From assembly GCA_022566735.1 (NCBI GenBank), contig JADFIG010000014.1, positions 1 to 64,000 of the forward strand: 64,000 bases of DNA, read 5' to 3'. This document shows positions 57,140 to 64,000 of the stretch, piece after piece (within the stretch, counting starts at the first letter, position 1; every line of letters begins with the position of its first letter). The DNA comes from Pseudomonadota bacterium (GTDB taxonomy: Bacteria > Pseudomonadota > Gammaproteobacteria > Burkholderiales > Burkholderiaceae_C). A program made the translations under genes and the position numbers. Under the pieces are notes generated by a model. It ran no database searches, was not told the DNA's origin, and saw only the letters and a list, made by a program, of their open reading frames with translations.

Positions 57140-59004
57140 GGGGCGAGGGCGGCCGTCCCGCTGGGCTCAACGGGCATCGTCACGAAGAACTCGTTGCGGT
57201 GCCTCACGCTCGGCGGATGCTGGCGGTAGTCGATGCTGGCGCCATGGCGTTCGCACAATTCTCGGGAAATATACAACCCCAATCCAGTGCCCCGGCTGCT
57301 GGTGGAGAAGAAGGGCTCGAACAGCGAGCGCTCGGTGTCGGCGGACATCGGCTCGCCGTCGTTGGCCACGGACAGCATGAGCAGGCCGTGCTGGGTGGCC
57401 CCGGGCAGCCAGCGCAGGCCGACATGGAGGGCGCCAGGCTGCCCGGACTGGTAGCGCAGCGCGTTGTCCAGCAGGTTCACCAGCACGCGCTGGAGGTGCT
57501 CGGGCTCGAAGCGGACCTTCGGTGGCGAGGCCTGGCGGGTCACGCTGCCCAGGTCGACGTCCAGCAGGCTGTCCGCGCCCGCGGCCAGGCCCTGGGTGGC
57601 GCGCCATTCATTGCAGGTGGCCATGACGGCCTCGACGGGGTCGATCAGTGGCGCGGGCGGGCGCAGACCCGGGGCCACGGCCAGGATGTCGTCGACGATG
57701 TGCTTGAGGCGCTGCACGTTGTCGCTGACCAGCTGGGTCAGGCGGACTTGCGCGGGGTTGGCGCCAGCGTGGGCGGCATCTTCGGCCATCAGGGCGTTGG
57801 CCTGGGCGATGGCCGCCAGCGGGTTGCGGATCTCGTGGGCGATGCCGGCCGACATCCGTCCCATGGCGGCGAGCTTGTCCTGGCGCTGGCGGGCGCGCAC
57901 GGTGCGCAGGTCTTCGAGCAGCATGACGCACATGTCCTCGCTGGCCTCGGCGGCCTGCCCGCGGGTGAAGCGCACGCGCAGGCGCAGGTCGCGCTCGACG
58001 TGGTCATCGAAGCGCAGCCGCACTTCCTGGCCGCCTTCGGCCTGCAGGGGGCGGCCCAGGGCGCGCTCGACGGCGTGGACCAGCGGGCCCCAGGCCGGCA
58101 CCCCGCGCAGCTGGAACGGTGCGGCGGGCGTCTGGCCCCGTGCCGACAGCAGGCGCCGGGCGGCGGGGTTGGCGGTGCGCACGCGGCCCTGGCGGTCGAC
58201 CACCATCACGCCCTCGCTCATTTCCTCGATGACCAGGCGGTTGAGCTCGGCCTGCTGGCGCGCCAGCTCCATGCTGCCGCGGGCGCTGCGCTCCTCGCGG
58301 GCCAGGCGGGTGGCCAGCTCGTTGGCCAGGATGGCGATGGCGAACAGGCCGAAGCCGGTCAGGCCGGCCTGGGTCATCAAGGTGGTCAGGGCGCCGCTGC
58401 CCAGGGCCTGCACCCAGGCCGAGCCCAGCAGGCTGAGCGTGGCCACCGCGGCCGCACCCAGTGCCAGGATGCGCGGCATCAGCACCGCGGCCATCAGCAC
58501 GGGGAGCACCAGCAGGGCCTGGGTGTTGAAGCTGCTGCCGGTGAACTGGTGCAGCGCGGCGAAGAAGACCAGGTCCACCCCCACGCTGGCCAGGGCCTGC
58601 CGAGGCCGCAGCGTGAGTTGTTGCGGCGAGGCGGGCACCCGTTGGCTGGGCAGCCACCACACGGCCCAGGCCAGGGTCGCGTAGCACAGGGCCATCGTCA
58701 GCATCCATGCCGGAGGGTGGGTGCCCATGGACCACAGCGAGCCCAGCAAGAGCAGCAGCATGAGCGACAGCGTGGCCCGTGCGGTCAGGAACGCCCGGTA
58801 GACGCGGAAGAAATACGGTGCGGGCTCGTGTGCCGACGCGGCGCCGTTGCGGGGCGGCGGCTCGCCTGAGCGCATGCCGGCGGCGGGGCGCTCGTCGAGC
58901 AGCGGCGCACCGAACCAGGAGGCAGTGTCTGCGGACTGGGTGGGCATGGCGCCGTTGCCGGGCAGGGTGGACGAACCGTCCGCGGGGGGCAGGGGGGTGG
59001 GCAT
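57136..59004 (-). CDS. pilS: Sensor histidine kinase of the PilS type
   Basis: This is a 622-residue protein. About six membrane helices lie at residues 70-235, as in PilS. A PAS domain (about 260-365) is followed by the HisKA H-box MSAGIAHEIRNPLAAIAQ (near 390-407). The HATPase domain has VLVNLLDNALRYQ (N box), ANDGEPMS (G1) and GTGLGLYISREL (G2). PilS senses membrane pilin levels in Pseudomonas; here this is inferred from similarity. An alanine/proline-rich N-terminal extension of about 65 residues may mean a later start in places. ATGA coupling joins it to pilR. Confidence 0.92.
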   Translation of the reverse strand: MPTPLPPADGSSTLPGNGAMPTQSADTASWFGAPLLDERPAAGMRSGEPPPRNGAASAHEPAPYFFRVYRAFLTARATLSLMLLLLLGSLWSMGTHPPAWMLTMALCYATLAWAVWWLPSQRVPASPQQLTLRPRQALASVGVDLVFFAALHQFTGSSFNTQALLVLPVLMAAVLMPRILALGAAAVATLSLLGSAWVQALGSGALTTLMTQAGLTGFGLFAIAILANELATRLAREERSARGSMELARQQAELNRLVIEEMSEGVMVVDRQGRVRTANPAARRLLSARGQTPAAPFQLRGVPAWGPLVHAVERALGRPLQAEGGQEVRLRFDDHVERDLRLRVRFTRGQAAEASEDMCVMLLEDLRTVRARQRQDKLAAMGRMSAGIAHEIRNPLAAIAQANALMAEDAAHAGANPAQVRLTQLVSDNVQRLKHIVDDILAVAPGLRPPAPLIDPVEAVMATCNEWRATQGLAAGADSLLDVDLGSVTRQASPPKVRFEPEHLQRVLVNLLDNALRYQSGQPGALHVGLRWLPGATQHGLLMLSVANDGEPMSADTERSLFEPFFSTSSRGTGLGLYISRELCERHGASIDYRQHPPSVRHRNEFFVTMPVEPSGTAALAP

Positions 59005-59007
59005 CGA

Positions 59008-59280
59008 TCAGGGGCGCGGTCCGGCCTGGCGGTGCGCTTCGCTGCAGTAGGTGTGCCCGCTCACGTCGTGGAGCGCGTCGGACAGCGGCAGGTGCACGCC
59101 GCAGTGGGCGCACGGCACGATGCGGCCGGGCGGCGTGGCCGCAGGCGGCGAGGGTGTGGCCGGCGGCCGCTGCGGCTTGCCGCGCCGCGCACCGGGCTTC
59201 AGCAGCCCGCGCACGGCGGGCGAGTACAGCAGCCAGACCACCACCAGGCCCAGCACCAGGAATTTCAACAGGGCTCCCAT
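59008..59280 (-). CDS. PP0621-type small membrane protein with CxxC
   Basis: This 90-residue protein has one N-terminal membrane helix (about 4-20) and a proline-rich linker. A cysteine motif PCAHCGVHLPLSDAL...YCSEAH follows, probably binding zinc. The order helix-linker-CxxC and the place just upstream of pilS match the PP0621 family. Function is unknown. It ends three bases before pilS. Confidence 0.85.
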   Translation of the reverse strand: MGALLKFLVLGLVVVWLLYSPAVRGLLKPGARRGKPQRPPATPSPPAATPPGRIVPCAHCGVHLPLSDALHDVSGHTYCSEAHRQAGPRP

Positions 59281-59301
59281 GTTCGCCTCACCCTCGTGCG
59301 G

Positions 59302-60168
59302 TCATGCCACCACCTGCCGGTGCAGGACGATTTCCAGCACGAAGCGCGACCCCACGTAGGCCAGCAGCAACAGCATGGAGCCCGCCAGCAGCCAGCGGAT
59401 GGCCTGCGGGCCGCGCCAGCCAAAGCGTGCACGGCCCACCAGCAGCGTGGCAAACACCGCCCAGGACAGCACCGAAAACACCGTCTTGTGGTCCCAGCGC
59501 CAGGGCGCGAACGTGGCACCCAGCACCAGCGTCAGGCTGAGCATGACGAAGCCCGCGGCCACGAAGCGCAGCGTGAGCGACTCCAGCCTCAGCAAGGGCA
59601 TGCCCAGGGCGTGGCCGCTGGGCCGTCCGGTCGCGGGGATCTGGCCGGAGCTCACCGCGCCTGCCCGCAGGCGGCGCTCGGCATGGCGCAGCAGCGCCGC
59701 ATGCAGCAGCGCCGCCCCCATCAGGCCGTAGGACGCGAAGCCGGTCAGCCAGTGCAGCGGTGCCCAGGCACTGCCGGCGGTGGCGTGCGCCTGCCCCGGG
59801 AACAGCCAGGCCAGCACGACCGTGCCCAGCGCCAGCACCGACAGGCTGCGGCGCACGCTGGGCAAGGCCAGGCGCCGGCTCTCGACGGCGTAGACGGCCA
59901 GCACCAGCCAGGCCGTCACCGACAGCGCCGGGGCAAAGCCGAAACGGGCGCCAGGCAAGGGGCTGTCCAGCGACAGCGCGTCCAGCGCGATGGCCACGCC
60001 CTGGGCCAGCCAGCCCAGCAGCAGAGCCTGGCGCACCAGCCCTTCGCCCTGGGTGTGTCCGGTGAGGGCGGGGTCCGAGGCATCGGCCGAACGCAGGGGC
60101 CAGACCGTGGCCAGGGCATAGGCCAGCACAGCGACGCAACTGGGCCAGAAGGTGGGCGATAAAATCAT
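59302..60168 (-). CDS. CcsA/YpjD-like inner membrane protein
   Basis: This 288-residue protein has about eight membrane helices. Features shared with the CcsA/YpjD/CcmC family are a Trp/His-rich stretch (SAWAPLHWLTGFASYGLM) and the C-terminal ATFAPWRWDHKTVFSVLSWAVF. It is probably involved in cytochrome c maturation or haem handling. The gene is divergent from ffh; its start codon touches the likely -10 box of ffh. Confidence 0.82.
   Translation of the reverse strand: MILSPTFWPSCVAVLAYALATVWPLRSADASDPALTGHTQGEGLVRQALLLGWLAQGVAIALDALSLDSPLPGARFGFAPALSVTAWLVLAVYAVESRRLALPSVRRSLSVLALGTVVLAWLFPGQAHATAGSAWAPLHWLTGFASYGLMGAALLHAALLRHAERRLRAGAVSSGQIPATGRPSGHALGMPLLRLESLTLRFVAAGFVMLSLTLVLGATFAPWRWDHKTVFSVLSWAVFATLLVGRARFGWRGPQAIRWLLAGSMLLLLAYVGSRFVLEIVLHRQVVA
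60160..60165 (+). promoter_or_regulatory. Probable -10 box of ffh
   Basis: TAAAAT lies 37 bases before the ffh start and abuts the start codon of the divergent CcsA-like gene (60166-60168), so its -35 region would lie in the 5' noncoding or coding end of that gene. Confidence 0.45.
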
Positions 60169-60201
60169 GCGATCAGTTTACGAGAGCTCCGCGCTTCATC
60201 C

Positions 60202-61581
60202 ATGGCCTCCAACCTCACAGAACGCCTCAGTCGCCTGGTCAAGACCATGCGTGGTCAGGCGCGCATCACCGAATCCAACGTGCAGGACATGTTGCGTGAG
60301 GTCCGCATGGCCCTGCTGGAGGCCGACGTGGCCCTGCCGGTCGTGCGCGACTTCATCGCACGCGTCAAGGACAAGGCCCTGGGCGCCGAGGTCGTGTCCT
60401 CGCTCACGCCGGGCCAGGTGCTCGTCAGCATCGTCCAGAAGGAACTCGCCGCCACGATGGGCGAGGGCATCGCCGACATCGACCTGGCCGTGCAGCCGCC
60501 CGCCGTCATCCTGATGGCCGGTCTGCAGGGCGCCGGCAAAACGACGACCACCGCCAAGCTGGCCAAGCACCTGATCGAAAAGCGCAAGAAAAAGGTGCTG
60601 ACGGTCTCCGCCGACGTCTACCGCCCGGCAGCCATCGAGCAGCTCAAGACCGTGACGGCCCAGGCCGGCGCCGAGTGGTTCCCCTCCACGCCCGACCAGA
60701 AGCCGGCCGACATCGCCGCCGCGGCCATCGACCACGCGCGCCGCCATTACTTCGACGTGCTGCTGGTCGACACCGCCGGCCGCCTGGCCATCGACGAAGC
60801 CCTGATGGCCGAGATCAAGGCCCTGCACGCCCAGCTCAAGCCGGTCGAAACGCTCTTCGTGGTGGACGCCATGCAGGGCCAGGACGCGGTCAACACCGCC
60901 AAGGCCTTCAAGGACGCCCTGCCGCTGACCGGCGTGGTGCTGACCAAGCTCGACGGCGACTCCCGCGGTGGCGCGGCCCTGTCGGTGCGCCAGATCACCG
61001 GCGTGCCCATCAAGTTCGCCGGCGTGTCCGAAAAAATCGACGGCCTGGAGGTCTTCGATGCCGAGCGCCATGCCGGCCGCGTGCTGGGCATGGGCGACAT
61101 CGTGGCCCTGGTCGAAGAGGTGCAAAAGGGCGTGGACATCGAGGCCGCGCAGAAGCTGGCCGAGAAGGTCAAGTCCGGCGTCGATTTCGACTTCGAGGAC
61201 TTCCTCGCCCAGATCAGCCAGATGAAGAAGATGGGCGGCCTCTCCGGCCTGATCGACAAGCTGCCCACCGAGATCGCCGCCAAGGCCGGCCAGGCCGACA
61301 TGGACAAGGCCGAGCGCGACATGCGCCGCATGGAAGGCATCATCCGCGCCATGAGCGCCAAGGAGCGCCGCCAGCCCGCGCTGCTGATGGACGGCAAGAC
61401 CAAGGCCAGCCGCAAGCGCCGCATCGCCGCCGGTGCGGGCGTGCAGATCCAGGACGTCAACCGCCTGCTCAACCAGTTCGAGCAGATGCAGACCATGATG
61501 AAGAAGATGCGCGGCGGCGGCCTGATGAAGATGATGAAGCGCATGGGCGGCATGAAGGGCCTGCCCGGCATGGGCCGCTGA
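60202..61581 (+). CDS. ffh: Signal recognition particle protein
   Basis: This 459-residue GTPase has an N domain (about 1-95), a G domain (about 96-295) and a methionine-rich M domain (about 300-459). G1 is GLQGAGKTTTTAKLA, and the SRP insertion box is VSADVYRPAAIEQLK. Other G motifs are DTAGRLAIDE and TKLDGDSRGGAAL. The M domain contains GGLMKMMKRMGGMKG, which binds 4.5S RNA and signal peptides. With FtsY, also in this window, it delivers membrane proteins to the translocon. Confidence 0.97.
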   Translation: MASNLTERLSRLVKTMRGQARITESNVQDMLREVRMALLEADVALPVVRDFIARVKDKALGAEVVSSLTPGQVLVSIVQKELAATMGEGIADIDLAVQPPAVILMAGLQGAGKTTTTAKLAKHLIEKRKKKVLTVSADVYRPAAIEQLKTVTAQAGAEWFPSTPDQKPADIAAAAIDHARRHYFDVLLVDTAGRLAIDEALMAEIKALHAQLKPVETLFVVDAMQGQDAVNTAKAFKDALPLTGVVLTKLDGDSRGGAALSVRQITGVPIKFAGVSEKIDGLEVFDAERHAGRVLGMGDIVALVEEVQKGVDIEAAQKLAEKVKSGVDFDFEDFLAQISQMKKMGGLSGLIDKLPTEIAAKAGQADMDKAERDMRRMEGIIRAMSAKERRQPALLMDGKTKASRKRRIAAGAGVQIQDVNRLLNQFEQMQTMMKKMRGGGLMKMMKRMGGMKGLPGMGR

Positions 61582-61775
61582 TACAGGCGGACACACTTCC
61601 TGCCCGATCGTCACGGGCCCACCTGTTAGCGTGTGTGACTGTTGTAGCGCCTCGATGCAGGCGCTTCAGGGTTGACGGCCGAAGCCGAAAAGGCAGAGGC
61701 AAGCGGGTGGGTTTCAGCGCATGGCCTGTCCGCAACTCCCTGCGGTTCATGCGTTTCGAGCGTCGAAGAGGCCTG

Positions 61776-62627
61776 ATGATGGAAGTGGTATCGAACTGGC
61801 CCGTGTTGCTGGCGGGTCTGAGCACAGCCGGCCTGGCGGGTGCATGGTGGTGGGTGCGTCACCGTCCGGTCAACGCACCGGCGGCACGCACGCCTGCGGG
61901 AGGCAAGGAGTCGGCCCGCCGTGGCGACAGCCGCTCCGAAGTCCGCCGAAAACCCCGCACCGACGAACAACTCGACACCCTGCTCGACTGGGAGCCCACG
62001 GGCACCCGCGTGCTGACCACCGCCGAGCGCGAGGCCTACCAGGTGCTGCGCAAGGCCCTGCCCGAGCACATGGTGCTGGCCCAGGTGCCGGTGGCGCGCT
62101 TCATCAAGGTGCCCAAGCGCAATTCCTACGGCGAATGGCTGCGCCGCGTCGGCTCCCTGTGCGCCGACCTGGTGATCTGCGACATGACCTCGCAGGTGGT
62201 GGCCGTGGTCGAGGTGCGCCAGCCCCATTCCCGCGAGAACGAGCGTGCCCAGCGCCGCCATGCCCGCATGGACCGCGTGCTCAAGGGCGCGCAGGTGCCC
62301 GTGCATGTGTGGCTGGAAGGCGCCTTGCCTGGCGCGGTGGTGGCGCGCGAGGCCATCCTGGGCGCCGCCGCGGGGGACTTCCACCAGGCGCGTCGCGATG
62401 CGGAGGCCGCCGCGGTCGTGGCGTCGCTGCAAGCGGGCGGATCGCTGCGTGGCGTGAAGGTCAACGAGCGGACCATCGACGTGGTGCTCGACGAAGTGGG
62501 CGGCGATGCCTGGGAGACCACCGGCGCCGACCACGAACGCCGCGAGCCCCCGCCGTCGACCTGGTTCGACGACCTCGACACCGAGGGCATGCCGCTGGAC
62601 GCGGTGCGCACCCCCGAGCGGGTCTGA
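61776..62627 (+). CDS. DUF2726 domain protein, membrane-anchored
   Basis: This 283-residue protein has one N-terminal membrane helix (about 5-24). A basic linker is followed by the DUF2726 domain (about 65-200) with LTTAEREAYQVLRKALPEH, VPVARFIKVPKRNSYGEWLR, ADLVICDMTSQVVAVVEV and RMDRVLKGAQVPVHVW. This core resembles restriction-endonuclease-like folds, but no activity is proven. AAGAGG precedes ATG 61776; ATG 61749 is also in frame. Confidence 0.85.
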   Translation: MMEVVSNWPVLLAGLSTAGLAGAWWWVRHRPVNAPAARTPAGGKESARRGDSRSEVRRKPRTDEQLDTLLDWEPTGTRVLTTAEREAYQVLRKALPEHMVLAQVPVARFIKVPKRNSYGEWLRRVGSLCADLVICDMTSQVVAVVEVRQPHSRENERAQRRHARMDRVLKGAQVPVHVWLEGALPGAVVAREAILGAAAGDFHQARRDAEAAAVVASLQAGGSLRGVKVNERTIDVVLDEVGGDAWETTGADHERREPPPSTWFDDLDTEGMPLDAVRTPERV

Positions 62628-62638
62628 GCCGGGTCGCT

Positions 62639-63799
62639 TCAGCTCAGCAGGGCCTGGGCGAACTCGCGGGCCTGGAAGGTCTGCAGGTCTTCCAGCTTTT
62701 CGCCCACGCCGATGAAGTACACCGGCACGGCGCTGTGGCGCTGACGTGACCACAGCGCGATGGCGGCCAGCACGCCCCCCTTGGCGGTGCCGTCCAGCTT
62801 GGTGACGATCAGGCCCGTGAGGCCCAGGGCCTCGTCGAAGGCCTTGACCTGCGACAGCGCGTTCTGGCCGGTGTTGCCATCGACCACCAGCAGCACCTCG
62901 TGCGGGGCGCCGTCCATGGCCTTGCCGATGACGCGCTTGACCTTGCGCAGCTCTTCCATCAGGTGCAATTGCGTGGCCAGGCGGCCGGCGGTGTCGGCGA
63001 TCACGACGTCGCTGCCACGTGCGCGACCGGCCTGCACGGCGTCATAGGTCACCGCGGCCGGATCGCCGCCTTCCTGGCTGACGATCTCCACGTGGTTGCG
63101 GTCGGCCCACACCAGCAGCTGCTCGCGCGCGGCGGCGCGGAAGGTGTCGGCGGCGGCCAGCAGCACGCGCTGACCGGCATCGGAGAGGTGGCGGGTGAGC
63201 TTGCCGATGGTCGTGGTCTTGCCCGCGCCATTGACGCCCGCCACCATGATGACCGTGGGCGTGTGTTCGCCCACGACCAGGCCTTTTTCCAGCGGCTGCA
63301 GCAGCTCGGTGATGGCCTCGACCAGCAGGCCCTTGACCTGGGCCGGGTCGCTGGCCTTGGCCTCCTTGACGCGGCGCTTGAGGTCTTCCAGCAGGAATTC
63401 GGTGGCGGCCACGCCGGCATCGGCCATCAGCAGGGCGGCTTCGAGCTCTTCGTAGAGCGCGTCGTCGATCTGCGTGCCGGTGAACACCTGGGCGATGCTG
63501 GAGCCCGTCTTGCGCAGGCCCGTGCGCAGCTTGTCCAGCCAGGAGCGGCGCTCGACAGGCGCGCTGGACGGCGCAGGCGATGGCACAACCGCGGGCGCCT
63601 CGACGACAGGTGCAACAGCCGGTGCAGCTGCTGCCTGTGCCGCCACGGCCGGCGCATCGGGTGACGCTGCCCTGGTGGCGCGGTTCCCTGCGGCATCGCC
63701 CGAGGGCTGGGCACCTTCCGGCGCGCTGCCTGCTGTGGTGTTCTGGGCTTCGTCCGGGGCGCTGCCCCAGCCGAGCTTTTTCTTGATGAAACTGAACAT
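62639..63799 (-). CDS. ftsY: SRP receptor GTPase FtsY
   Basis: This is a 386-residue protein. An alanine/proline-rich acidic A domain (about 1-85) replaces the longer one of E. coli. The NG domain has GVNGAGKTTTIGKLTRHL, AAADTFRAAAREQLLVW, IADTAGRLATQ, TKLDGTAKGG and IGVGEKLEDLQTF. It docks SRP-ribosome complexes at the membrane. The first residues, MFSFIKKKLGWG, are a typical amphipathic lipid-binding start. It is divergent from rsmD with a 56-base gap. Confidence 0.97.
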   Translation of the reverse strand: MFSFIKKKLGWGSAPDEAQNTTAGSAPEGAQPSGDAAGNRATRAASPDAPAVAAQAAAAPAVAPVVEAPAVVPSPAPSSAPVERRSWLDKLRTGLRKTGSSIAQVFTGTQIDDALYEELEAALLMADAGVAATEFLLEDLKRRVKEAKASDPAQVKGLLVEAITELLQPLEKGLVVGEHTPTVIMVAGVNGAGKTTTIGKLTRHLSDAGQRVLLAAADTFRAAAREQLLVWADRNHVEIVSQEGGDPAAVTYDAVQAGRARGSDVVIADTAGRLATQLHLMEELRKVKRVIGKAMDGAPHEVLLVVDGNTGQNALSQVKAFDEALGLTGLIVTKLDGTAKGGVLAAIALWSRQRHSAVPVYFIGVGEKLEDLQTFQAREFAQALLS

Positions 63800-63855
63800 G
63801 GGGGCGATTGTAGGCGTGGGGCTCCGTACAATGCCGCGCTTCCTGCTGCAGAACC

Positions 63856-64000
63856 ATGTCGTCAGCCAAACGTCCTCCCCCTGGCCAGCCTTCAGGCCGC
63901 CGTCCGGCCGCCCCTGCTGGCGGTGTCCGCGACCGCCAGGAGCGTGCCGCGCAGGCCGTGGCGCGCACGGCCGCGCAGGAAGTGCGCATCATCGGCGGGC
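63856..64000 (+). CDS. rsmD: 16S rRNA (guanine-966-N2)-methyltransferase RsmD, 5' part
   Basis: The frame starts at ATG 63856 and runs off the window after 48 codons. A basic, proline/alanine-rich leader is followed by QEVRIIGG, the conserved first strand of RsmD proteins (RIIGGxWR). In many proteobacteria ftsY and rsmD are neighbours, in divergent or tandem order. The catalytic NPPY motif lies beyond the end. Confidence 0.8.
   Translation, partial: MSSAKRPPPGQPSGRRPAAPAGGVRDRQERAAQAVARTAAQEVRIIGG

Overview
The window is a high-GC chromosomal segment from a betaproteobacterium of the order Burkholderiales, probably a Comamonadaceae or Leptothrix/Aquabacterium-like lineage. The evidence is the gene content and order: a DUF3460 protein beside scpA, pilS-pilR-ampD with a PP0621-type protein and a CcsA-like protein next to ffh, an alanine/lysine-rich H1-like protein beside nrdB, and panB-panC. 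No rRNA or CRISPR array was seen. One tRNA gene (Ser, anticodon UGA) is present.

Layout. 1-2.5 kb: right end of an IS3-type insertion sequence that cut a Flp-type pilin gene, a poorly resolved lower-GC stretch, a small membrane protein and a GT87-like glycosyltransferase. 2.5-7.3 kb: housekeeping genes (CNNM/CBS protein, apaH, tRNA-Ser, an outer-membrane protein, nnr). 7.3-20.5 kb: a dense signalling block. It holds a minus-strand operon (hybrid kinase, REC-PAS-GGDEF-EAL protein, diguanylate cyclase), a divergent small histidine kinase, and a second pair (multi-PAS HisKA_2 kinase plus ANTAR response regulator). 20.5-31.1 kb: mrp/apbC, metG, a CYTH-CHAD protein, DUF3460, scpA, panB, panC and a DinG/YoaA helicase. 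31.2-38.7 kb: a metzincin lipoprotein and a three-gene TRAP-type uptake locus (permease, solute-binding protein and a lipoprotein that may be a TatT-like T component). 38.9-45.5 kb: ettA, a GT2 glycosyltransferase, cytochrome b561, a small coiled-coil protein, DUF167, the H1-like protein and nrdB.

45.5-51.7 kb: an integrative element sits between nrdB and nrdA, which normally lie side by side. Its core is four overlapping genes: three large divergent tyrosine recombinases and a small helical protein. This is the ginABCD signature of GInt-type islands and resembles tnpABC of Tn554. It carries essentially no cargo. A terminator-shaped hairpin lies inside the first recombinase gene, and complex inverted repeats lie at both flanks. 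51.7-54.8 kb: nrdA, whose promoter carries two NrdR boxes. nrdB is now cut off from that promoter.

54.9-64 kb: ampD, pilR, pilS, a PP0621-type protein and a CcsA-like protein on the minus strand; then ffh, a DUF2726 protein, ftsY and the start of rsmD. Ffh and FtsY are the two SRP GTPases.

Coordinates of clear genes are firm. Start sites were chosen from Shine-Dalgarno sequences and family alignment, and doubtful ones are stated. Functional names come from recognised motifs; no database search was run.
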